From Shewanella gaetbuli (GTDB lineage: Bacteria; Pseudomonadota; Gammaproteobacteria; Enterobacterales; Shewanellaceae): a DNA stretch of 64,000 nt. Shown in pieces: positions 49,254 to 56,779 of the stretch. A model generated the notes under the pieces. It saw nothing but the letters and a program-made list of their open reading frames with translations, was not told the origin of the DNA and searched no databases. Within the stretch, counting starts at the first letter, position 1. The number at the start of each line of letters is the position of its first letter. The position numbers and the translations under genes were made by a program. The stretch spans positions 62,001 through 126,000 of the forward strand of contig NZ_JAKIKP010000008.1 in the NCBI RefSeq assembly GCF_023284065.1, given 5' to 3'.

Positions 49254-49853
49254 TTAATGACTTGGCAGTACCATGGGAATGATAGATGCGACTAATAATA
49301 ATGCCATAGACACATTGAATATGCGTTGTTGACGCTGGTTTTTAAGGAGTTTTTTTAAGCCAACTCCAAAGCCCAGCCAAACAATAGCACAAGGAAAGGC
49401 AACACATAAAAACACGCTGGCAATAGTGATAATTTGCGGAGCAAGCGCTTGATTTACCGTAGTAAAGGTTGCGGTTGCACCCACTGCCATAATCCAACCT
49501 TTAGGGTTAACCCATTGAAATGCAGCCGCTTGAATAAAGCTAAAGGGTTTGCTGACATTTTTACCTTCCATTTTGCTACTGCTATTGGCAATCAGCCAAG
49601 AAAGATATAACAAGTAAGTAATTCCAATATATTTAAGGACAGTATGTAAAATAGGGTAGCTTTGAAACACCGCGGCAAGCCCTAAACCAACCGCTAATAT
49701 CATTGCTGGAAACCCTAAGGTGATCCCCAGTAAATGCGGTAAACTGCGTTTGATACCAAAATTAACCCCAGAGGTCATTAACATAATATTGTTAGGGCCA
49801 GGTGTTATTCCAGATGAGAAAGCAAATAAGGCGATAGCAAATATCAATTCCAT
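49254..49853 (-). CDS. LysE/RhtB-family amino acid exporter
   Basis: Inner-membrane exporter of 199 residues with about six hydrophobic segments. The family signature is GITPGPNNIMLMTSG at about residues 16-30, followed by GFPAMILAVGLG. The FQWVNPKGWIMAVGA segment near residue 110 is also typical. The substrate is unknown; relatives export lysine, threonine, homoserine or other metabolites. It is upstream of and co-oriented with the DUF1415 gene. Confidence 0.9.
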   Translation of the reverse strand: MELIFAIALFAFSSGITPGPNNIMLMTSGVNFGIKRSLPHLLGITLGFPAMILAVGLGLAAVFQSYPILHTVLKYIGITYLLYLSWLIANSSSKMEGKNVSKPFSFIQAAAFQWVNPKGWIMAVGATATFTTVNQALAPQIITIASVFLCVAFPCAIVWLGFGVGLKKLLKNQRQQRIFNVSMALLLVASIIPMVLPSH

Positions 49854-50137
49854 GGTGTAGCAACGTGCCTAATATATTGGTCATTTTGAGGCGAGTATAG
49901 TAACCATTTATCTGATGACAATCTAATATTAAATCAAGGCATAAATTAAAGAATGGCTTATTAACGTTTTTTAATTCTAATAGTACAGGGTTAACAGTTT
50001 GTCTATGTTGTTATTGTGAGCTTAACAGCGTAATTTATGCAGGTGAGTGAGATTTTTGATATCAAAACACTTTAGTCATGTTGCATCAATAGTGGGCAAT
50101 AACAACGCCAATGCTAATTCAAATGGGATATTCATAA

Positions 50138-50698
50138 ATGCTTAAATCGATACTGTGTTTTTTTATGGCTGCCAGCATTATGATGCTTAGCGGTTGTGCT
50201 ACAGACCATCATTCGGTTGCCGAACATCGTATGACAATGGTAACCAGCGGTGATGTTTCTTTAGCAACCCAAACTTATGCGTGGCATGAAACCATGTTTA
50301 GCATACACACCGCCAATAAAATGGATGAAGAAGAATTAAAGCGCCATTTACGTCAATCAGTTGATAAGTTAATGGCCTCAAAAGGATATGTATTGGTGGC
50401 CAATAATCAAAACCCGCAAATGACAGTTGGCTTTGGCATGGCACTGGAGTCTGAAATGAGTGATATGGAAATACTGGCTAAAGCCGGTTTAGTGCCCGGG
50501 TTATCCACCCAAGATGTTTCAGATGAATATGAAAAAGGTTCTGTATTAATTGCGTTTTTTAATCCCAGAATTAACCAGCCATTTTGGCGAGTATTGGCGC
50601 AGGGTTTTACTGACCCTCATAAAACGGTTGTTAATCGTGAAGTAAAATTTGATGAGCTAGCCAACATGATGCTCAGTAACATTCCGGATGTGCATTAA
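50138..50698 (+). CDS. DUF4136-type lipoprotein
   Basis: A 186-residue predicted lipoprotein with a clear lipobox LSGC (about Cys20). The mature domain resembles the DUF4136 group: a first strand region ending QTYAWHE, a central helical stretch EEELKRHLRQSVDKLMASKGYVL, then GSVLIAFFNPRINQPFWRVLAQG. The function is unknown; such proteins are thought to sit at the outer membrane. It is transcribed alone and converges on the DUF2797 gene. Confidence 0.75.
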   Translation: MLKSILCFFMAASIMMLSGCATDHHSVAEHRMTMVTSGDVSLATQTYAWHETMFSIHTANKMDEEELKRHLRQSVDKLMASKGYVLVANNQNPQMTVGFGMALESEMSDMEILAKAGLVPGLSTQDVSDEYEKGSVLIAFFNPRINQPFWRVLAQGFTDPHKTVVNREVKFDELANMMLSNIPDVH

Positions 50699-50712
50699 CA
50701 GTAAACTTGCAA

Positions 50713-50748
50713 AGCGCTAGGTTATTTCCATCATACAAACCTAGCGCT
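50713..50748. terminator. Hairpin between convergent genes
   Basis: An 11-bp perfect stem AGCGCTAGGTT / AACCTAGCGCT encloses 14 bases between the DUF4136 and DUF2797 genes. Neither side has a good T-run, so termination strength is uncertain. Confidence 0.55.
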
Positions 50749-50758
50749 GCAAATGAAC

Positions 50759-51577
50759 TTACAACTTCACTTCAACTTCATAAGATCCAAACTTACGAAT
50801 ATTGATGACCCCAGTATCAAAAATAAGGTATTGACCTTTAATACCTTGCAGCACACCAGATACTTCCGCCACCTTATCAAAATTATGTGATTTAACTTTT
50901 GTGGGGAACATCTCAATCGGGTAGGTAATGGCTTGAATGTTTTCGTCAAGACGCTCGATTGCAATATCACCATATTCATCAGCCAAAGCTTGCAGCTTTT
51001 GTTCGATTTGAGGGATCAGCATATTAGCCTGTTCAATTAAATCAACATCTTGATTGTGGCCCTTTAACATGGCTTGCCAATGGGTTTTATCATTCACCAA
51101 TTTAGCCAGCTCAATTTCGATTAAGCCTGAAAGTTTACGGGTAGATACTTTAAATATGGGTAAACCTTGGGTTGCACCTTGGTCAATCCAGCGTGTAGGG
51201 ATTTGGTTGTGACGAGTAATACCAACTTTGATACCCGAAGTATTAGATAAATATACATAGTGTGGGACAAAACAATGTGACTGAGCCCACTCTGGCTCAC
51301 GACAAGTGCCTTGATCAAAATGGCAGGTTTCAGGCTTCATGATACACATGTCGCAACTGGCCAGTTTTTGCATACACAGATAACAGTGACCTTGAGAATA
51401 GCTTTTTTTAGTTTTTTTACCGCAGCTACAACAAAATATATTACCAGTATGGGTTAGGGTGAAAGATTGACCTATAAGTGGATTTAATGGCACTAGTTGA
51501 TCGCCTACTGGTAATTGATACTCAACCTGATTCTGTGAGTTCAAGCTAGTTTTTAATTTTGATAATGTACCTAACAT
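50759..51577 (-). CDS. DUF2797 family protein
   Basis: A 272-residue soluble protein of the DUF2797 type. The N-terminal half has a cysteine-rich likely zinc-binding region (CCSCGKKTKKS, HCYLCMQ, CDMCIMKPETCHFDQGTCRE, about residues 48-105). This is followed by a HYVYLSNTSGIKVGITR segment resembling a GIY-YIG-like fold. Function is unknown. The start chosen is ATG 51577 (MLGTLSKLK); an in-frame ATG at 51616 adds 13 residues without family similarity. Confidence 0.85.
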   Translation of the reverse strand: MLGTLSKLKTSLNSQNQVEYQLPVGDQLVPLNPLIGQSFTLTHTGNIFCCSCGKKTKKSYSQGHCYLCMQKLASCDMCIMKPETCHFDQGTCREPEWAQSHCFVPHYVYLSNTSGIKVGITRHNQIPTRWIDQGATQGLPIFKVSTRKLSGLIEIELAKLVNDKTHWQAMLKGHNQDVDLIEQANMLIPQIEQKLQALADEYGDIAIERLDENIQAITYPIEMFPTKVKSHNFDKVAEVSGVLQGIKGQYLIFDTGVINIRKFGSYEVEVKL

Positions 51578-51670
51578 GATGATTCCATAAGATGATTTAT
51601 CGCCATAGTTTAGCATTATTTATCCTATAGGATTAGGGCTTATGATGTTTGATTTTCGGAAAAACAGCAT

Positions 51671-51699
51671 AAAAAATGGCAGTTTTTCAGACTGCCATT
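51671..51699 (-). terminator. Terminator of the esterase-like gene
   Basis: Stem AATGGCAGT / ACTGCCATT with a seven-base loop. On the minus strand it is followed by a run of T residues. Confidence 0.85.
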
Positions 51700-51725
51700 G
51701 ATAGTGTTTAATATTAGGTTGGGTG

Positions 51726-53813
51726 TTACAGTAATTCACATATTCCAGAAGATACAGTTGGATCAATACTGGTATTGATAATGTTGTCCCAATTGTTTTG
51801 AGGCTCTACAATTAGTACATCAATATCTTCACTTTCTACACCAATATAAAGCACATTATCATTAGCTGATGTATATGGATTATCATCAAATAATGCATCG
51901 CTAAACCATAATCTAGAAAGTGATTGCATTAACTTTTTATCTCGTGTTGTGGTAAATAATGCGGTTCCGTCTTCATCAATAGCTTTATTTAAAATAAACG
52001 GTAATTCTGCACCGTTACAAGGTTTGCCATAGAAACAACTCAAACTACCTAATGCCCCTAATAATGGGTCGTCAAATGAGTTTGAATTAAAACCAGAAAT
52101 ATAATCAAAATGATACAAACTGGTTTTTAGATCGGGTGTTGTTACTACAGCTTGCTGTACATAATCGCGTGCGGCACATTTGAATAACAAATTATTGTTT
52201 AAGTTGTTAAACTTAGACATGTTTTCAACAGCTCCACTAATTGTTGTGTCATCTTCTGCAGGCTTGAAATCTGCAATTGATAGCGCGCTAGTGTTATCTA
52301 AATACCAAATAGTAGATAAAATTGAGTACACAGGAATATTAACATTAGAATCTTCATCGTCTTCATAAGGGACAAAGTCGGCAATATTTTCTGGTAATGA
52401 CGCGTCACTTAATAAACCTAAAATCAAGTCGATAATATTAAAGCCCAGTATTTCTAAATTAATAAGAAATGGAATTTTAAATACTGCAGTATAGGGATTT
52501 GATTCATCACTATTGAAACCAATTACAGAGGGCACTTGAAGCGTCGTGTCGGCGGTTTGAGCCATAACATGATAACCGTCGTAGTCAGCATATTCACGAC
52601 AGCCTAATATTCCTGTTCTTATACACTCTCGATGAGCTTCTACATAAGGAGCAAAAGCAAGCATTTTTGCTCTTGGTTCAATGGCGGCAATATCTGAGGC
52701 ATATTTAACTGCAATTACAGCTAGGGATGTCCCGTCAATAACGTCTTTAACAATATTTTCAATCACACCATCGGGTAGACCAAATAATCGACCCGTTAAT
52801 TGAGATTTTGCTTTGCTTTGTAGTTCAAGTATTTGAGGAACAGAAAGGGATTTTAAATCAGCAACGGGTGAGCTCTCATCACCAAATAATTCATTAGCCA
52901 AAGCAATAATGGTTTCATTAGAGTCTTTAGCTAAACTGTAACTTCTGAAAGGCAACCCCAACGGTAAGCTTTGCATTATTGAGCGCTGGAAATATTGAGG
53001 TGCTGCATTATCTACGGAGTCTGGATCAAGTTCAGTTTCATGTTCTTGATGCATAACATTAATTGATATAGCACCACTCCCCTGACCATATACAGTAACA
53101 TTGCTAGGGTCTCCACCCAGTTCACTAATATTTTGACTCACCCATTGTAAAGCGCGTTTTTGATCGCCAATCCCGAAATTACCCCCTTTAGTATCCCCAT
53201 TATCTTCAATCCAAAAGCTTCCTAAAAGACCAAGGCGATAGTTAAAAGTAATTGCCATAAAAGGTGATGTCCTATCGCCATTTTGAGTGTCTATTACACT
53301 TTGAGCGACAACAACGTCAGGGCTTAGATTGGGTAAACTACCTGATCCATTTTCAAATGAACCACCATGGATATAAACATAAACCGGTAATTTAGTATCA
53401 GAACTTATACCGCTAGGGCGCCAAATATTAAGATTCAAGCAATCTTCAGAAGAAGGTAACTGAGTACTCTGCTGAGGACAGCTATCACCAAAGTCAGTTG
53501 CGTCAATAGTCCCTTTAGCATCACTAGTTTCAGATAAAGATAATAATTCGCTATGTTCAAAACGCATTGCATTAGCATAAGTGACGCCTTTAATGGCATC
53601 AATACTGACTAAATTTGTTTCACTATCGGTATTAGTTATTTCAATTTTTTCAGTTATGGCTTCAATGGTGACATCGCCAATGACTATTTCAACGGGTTGT
53701 GGCTCGTTAGGATCTGGCGTTTCAGGCGGAGCGGTTGTTTTGTCGTCATCACTACAAGCTGCGAATAGTAATATGGTTGCTAAACCTATAGTGGTATGTA
53801 GTCCTTTTTTCAT
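51726..53813 (-). CDS. Carboxylesterase type B homologue lacking catalytic Ser and His; lipoprotein
   Basis: A 695-residue predicted lipoprotein (lipobox FAAC, then SDDDK) with a Pro/Glu-rich linker and a type B carboxylesterase fold. Family features are present: SEDCLNLNIWRP, the oxyanion segment YIHGGSF, and GGDPSNVTVYG. The nucleophile elbow reads GQGSG (243-247) instead of GESAG, so the active serine position is G245. The acid E437 is kept (NSDES), but the catalytic histidine position before ELPF is N600 (CNGAELPF, usually HxxELPF). Hydrolysis by the normal triad is therefore unlikely. A binding role, as in non-catalytic relatives such as neuroligins, is inference. The gene is otherwise intact. 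Confidence 0.85.
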   Translation of the reverse strand: MKKGLHTTIGLATILLFAACSDDDKTTAPPETPDPNEPQPVEIVIGDVTIEAITEKIEITNTDSETNLVSIDAIKGVTYANAMRFEHSELLSLSETSDAKGTIDATDFGDSCPQQSTQLPSSEDCLNLNIWRPSGISSDTKLPVYVYIHGGSFENGSGSLPNLSPDVVVAQSVIDTQNGDRTSPFMAITFNYRLGLLGSFWIEDNGDTKGGNFGIGDQKRALQWVSQNISELGGDPSNVTVYGQGSGAISINVMHQEHETELDPDSVDNAAPQYFQRSIMQSLPLGLPFRSYSLAKDSNETIIALANELFGDESSPVADLKSLSVPQILELQSKAKSQLTGRLFGLPDGVIENIVKDVIDGTSLAVIAVKYASDIAAIEPRAKMLAFAPYVEAHRECIRTGILGCREYADYDGYHVMAQTADTTLQVPSVIGFNSDESNPYTAVFKIPFLINLEILGFNIIDLILGLLSDASLPENIADFVPYEDDEDSNVNIPVYSILSTIWYLDNTSALSIADFKPAEDDTTISGAVENMSKFNNLNNNLLFKCAARDYVQQAVVTTPDLKTSLYHFDYISGFNSNSFDDPLLGALGSLSCFYGKPCNGAELPFILNKAIDEDGTALFTTTRDKKLMQSLSRLWFSDALFDDNPYTSANDNVLYIGVESEDIDVLIVEPQNNWDNIINTSIDPTVSSGICELL

Positions 53814-54310
53814 TAAACATTCTCCTTAAGGGACATACTAATAAAGTAACGTGTTTACTTTGTGCTAGAAATTCGTATCCCCTAATTAGATATGAGGGGG
53901 CTAAGATTGTTTTATCAATATGATCAGATACAACTTTTATTAGAATAGTTACTTAAGAATAGTACACAGTTGTTACATTTGATGTATGGGGGGGAAATAA
54001 AACTCACATTAATGAAGCCAGATTTCCAAAAGCAATTAACCTAACGTAACTATCTTGTTAGGCTGTTGATTTTCATGTTTTTATTGCGTTCGCCTATCTT
54101 TGTTTCGTGGTTAATTCTAATAATTAATGAAATTTTTACTATATTATTGTTAATTGAAAAATTATGAAACAATCGCTGAAAATCAGTGATTACGGGCTTT
54201 TATTGTATCAATTGTGTTTTTTTGTTGTAGAATTAGCTAGGTATTGTAATTAACTTTAAGCATGATCAAGACTTCATTACATAGTTTTAACCGCATTTAA
54301 GGCGAAAAGT
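53814..54310. other. Divergent intergenic region
   Basis: About 500 AT-rich bases between the divergently transcribed esterase-like gene and the 564-residue barrel protein gene. An imperfect 7-bp inverted repeat (TCGCTGA-AAA-TCAGTGA) lies at 54173-54189, about 120 bases before the + strand gene. No coding region is seen. Confidence 0.65.
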
Positions 54311-56005
54311 ATGAATAATAGTTACAGGGAATTATTGAAAATAATGCGCAAGTCACCCCATTTAAAGCCTTCTATTTTAGCACCGAGTGCTATCGCTTTA
54401 TTGTTGTCTTTTTCTGCTGCATCCTCAGATATTGATGCACCTAATGAGCTTCAACTTCGTGATCAAGTGGAAAATATTTTTGAAAAATACGGTATCTCAG
54501 AAGATATACCTAAACTGGGTATTAGCTCATTAACTCAGGGAGAAAACTTAGTTGAACATATGGTTCGCACTGTTGTTGAAGATGGCGAAGTCCATAAAAA
54601 TGAAGTGTTTATGGTTAAAACTACTGACATTAAAGGTAATATTGATCTGCGAATCAAATATGACCCAAGAAATTTAGATGAAGATACCAATGTTATTGAA
54701 GAGATTGAATCTGCCACTAAAACTGAATATTTATTAAGAAGTTATTCTCAGGGGTACGACAAGTCATCGATTACAGCTACAGAAAAAGACAATGGTGATG
54801 TTATCGTGGAGTTTAATTACTCTAAATACCAACTGCCGCAAGATATTGCTTATTTTCGCTTTATGAGAGTGTCGCTACTGGTTGTTGATGGTAATGTTCA
54901 AAGTATGTCTATTACTAACAACAAACCCTTTGATTATGAAGGTTATACTGTTGATTCTTACAAGCAAGATATTAGCTTTGTTGTAAAACCTGACACCGGC
55001 CAAGTATTTATTAAAGATAAACATATTGTGGCTTCAGGCAGTCGCAAAGGCAAGCCCGTTCAATACGAGACAAAAATTAAAACCATTGCTTACTACGATA
55101 AAGATGACTCAGTGGTTATTTCAGACCGAGATCTGTTAACCAAAGTATCAGACCCTCGCATGCGCGAAGAAAAAGTTGAGTTAGACCGATATTTTCCATT
55201 AATGGCCGACTTAGTTAGACGACAAGGCATTGATGTGCCGTTACCTTACGGTGTCTCTGTGTCATATAGAAAACAAGATATGGATGTTGGTTTTACTTAC
55301 TTTGATATTATGGGGCTTAAGTTAGATGACTTTTTTGACCCTGAAAAATCATACGGTATCGTTACCGCTGAAAGTATGGCTATACGTGCAGACTTGAACA
55401 TTTTGCCGTTTTGGAATGTGTATGTGCTTGGAGGAAAAATTAAAGTTGATGCTACCGTAAATACTGAGTACACAGGTGTAATTCGAGACGTATTGGAAGA
55501 AAAGCTTGGTTCAGAATTCAAAGCTGATATTGCGTGTAAGTTAATTGATGAAGTGGGTTTACCTATTTGTGACCCAGCCGCATTCGGTGTGCCATTACAG
55601 TTGGATTATACCTTGGCTGGATTTGGCACCACCTTATCTATTGGTTATCGTGAGTTTTTTGCATCATTAACGGGAACATACGCCGTAACTAAACTTGATG
55701 GTCAAGATTGGGGCGAAGGTATTGTGACGGTTCAGCCAATGGTGGGGTACCAATTATTGGATTACCGTGCCCAAGTATTTGTGGGTGCCGAGTATCAAGG
55801 CTTAAAAGCTAATATGGAAGGTAATTTAGGCTTTATTGAAGAATTAAATCGTGATTTTACTTATGATGTGGGCGTAGAGTTAAACCAGTGGGCTTATCTA
55901 GTGGGCATTAATAAGCAAATCGGCAAGCACTACAATATCACTGCTCTGTATAATAAAGGTGAAACACGTGAAGCTTTCACGCTGAACTTTGGTTATCGTT
56001 TTTAA
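54311..56005 (+). CDS. Predicted outer-membrane protein with barrel C-terminus, paralogue of the 44210 gene
   Basis: A 564-residue exported protein I cannot place in a named family. A long signal peptide (about residues 1-40) ends near AASSD. Residues about 40-310 form a charged, beta-rich domain without recognised motifs. From about 318 (VPLPYGVSVSY) to the end it resembles the whole mature part of the 288-residue protein at 44210-45076, including AIRADLNILPFW and the terminal NFGYRF. The extra N-terminal domain is the main difference. AAGGCG precedes the ATG. It is transcribed alone and ends in a strong terminator. Confidence 0.75.
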   Translation: MNNSYRELLKIMRKSPHLKPSILAPSAIALLLSFSAASSDIDAPNELQLRDQVENIFEKYGISEDIPKLGISSLTQGENLVEHMVRTVVEDGEVHKNEVFMVKTTDIKGNIDLRIKYDPRNLDEDTNVIEEIESATKTEYLLRSYSQGYDKSSITATEKDNGDVIVEFNYSKYQLPQDIAYFRFMRVSLLVVDGNVQSMSITNNKPFDYEGYTVDSYKQDISFVVKPDTGQVFIKDKHIVASGSRKGKPVQYETKIKTIAYYDKDDSVVISDRDLLTKVSDPRMREEKVELDRYFPLMADLVRRQGIDVPLPYGVSVSYRKQDMDVGFTYFDIMGLKLDDFFDPEKSYGIVTAESMAIRADLNILPFWNVYVLGGKIKVDATVNTEYTGVIRDVLEEKLGSEFKADIACKLIDEVGLPICDPAAFGVPLQLDYTLAGFGTTLSIGYREFFASLTGTYAVTKLDGQDWGEGIVTVQPMVGYQLLDYRAQVFVGAEYQGLKANMEGNLGFIEELNRDFTYDVGVELNQWAYLVGINKQIGKHYNITALYNKGETREAFTLNFGYRF

Positions 56006-56026
56006 GATTGAATGTAGTTTTAGAAG

Positions 56027-56060
56027 AAAAATGCCTATCAGTAATTGATAGGCATTTTTT
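56027..56060. terminator. Bidirectional terminator
   Basis: A 14-bp perfect stem (AAAAATGCCTATCA with its complement) and a five-base loop end in T-runs on both strands, between the convergent 564-residue protein gene and the gcvR-like gene. Confidence 0.93.
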
Positions 56061-56088
56061 ATTGTAGAATTGTATTAACCGGAGCTGA

Positions 56089-56586
56089 TTAATGGGTTTT
56101 ATCTAACACCACGTCATCACCCAGCTTATAAAGCTGTTCAGTAATTTGTTCTTCTTGTTCTGGGTCTGTTAAACCCAATTGCATATTGGCTCTAAATAAG
56201 GCGACCCCAGTATGGCTTGCGGTTTCATATTTACTGCTGAATTGTTCAATATTAATCCCTGAAGCACTAAGGGTGTTTGAAATTTGCAGCACTAACCCTA
56301 GTCTGTCATAGGCCACTAATTGATAACTAACGTGTTTTATAGGAGGTTGTACCTGAGATGCTTGAGAATAAGTTAATGACAAGCCATCTATGCACTCTAA
56401 CGACTCTAGTAATTGCTCCCATTTATCGCTGGGAAGCTCAATTTGTAATATAGCGGCAAATATCCCTTCTATATGACGCATTTCAGAATCTAGCCAATTA
56501 CCTTCTTGGCGACTAATTGCATTGGCGATTTGTTCAACTAATCCTTTTCTATCAGGTGCTTGCAGTGTTATCAAATAGCGCATCAT
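56089..56586 (-). CDS. GcvR-like ACT-domain protein
   Basis: A 165-residue protein with two ACT domains (about 4-75 and 88-160), as in GcvR, the repressor partner in control of the glycine cleavage system. Each domain begins with a typical strand and helix (LITLQAPDRKGLVEQIANAI and YQLVAYDRLGLVLQISNTL). No DNA-binding domain is present. GcvR works by binding GcvA in E. coli; no gcv genes are in this window, so the exact target is uncertain. The start ATG 56586 follows GGAG. It is divergent from pstC. Confidence 0.85.
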   Translation of the reverse strand: MMRYLITLQAPDRKGLVEQIANAISRQEGNWLDSEMRHIEGIFAAILQIELPSDKWEQLLESLECIDGLSLTYSQASQVQPPIKHVSYQLVAYDRLGLVLQISNTLSASGINIEQFSSKYETASHTGVALFRANMQLGLTDPEQEEQITEQLYKLGDDVVLDKTH

Positions 56587-56621
56587 AGTTTATTTTCTCC
56601 TACATACAACGAAAGTTTTGG

Positions 56622-56639
56622 CTGTAACACAACTGTCAT
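56622..56639 (+). promoter_or_regulatory. Pho box upstream of pstC
   Basis: Matches the 18-base PhoB consensus (two CTGTCA-type direct repeats 11 bases apart) at 15 of 18 positions; the second half CTGTCAT is perfect. It ends 10 bases before a TATAAT, the arrangement expected when PhoB replaces the -35 element. Confidence 0.85.
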
Positions 56640-56649
56640 GTTTACGTAA

Positions 56650-56655
56650 TATAAT
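56650..56655 (+). promoter_or_regulatory. -10 element of the pst promoter
   Basis: Perfect TATAAT, 10 bases downstream of the Pho box and about 125 bases before the pstC start. No good -35 element is present, as expected for PhoB-dependent promoters. Confidence 0.75.
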
Positions 56656-56779
56656 TCCAGCCACTTATCATTGTGTTGATGAATTAATTTTGTGGTTGTC
56701 ATAATTATTTATTGTTAACACAGTAATTTACACAATCAAAGCACTATTGCTAGTGAATGATTAAATATAGAGGTTCTTA

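Noticed and set aside
51726..53813. Esterase-like gene as a pseudogene
   Set aside because: The frame is uninterrupted over 695 codons, with an intact signal peptide, lipobox, conserved fold motifs and terminator; only catalytic residues are replaced.
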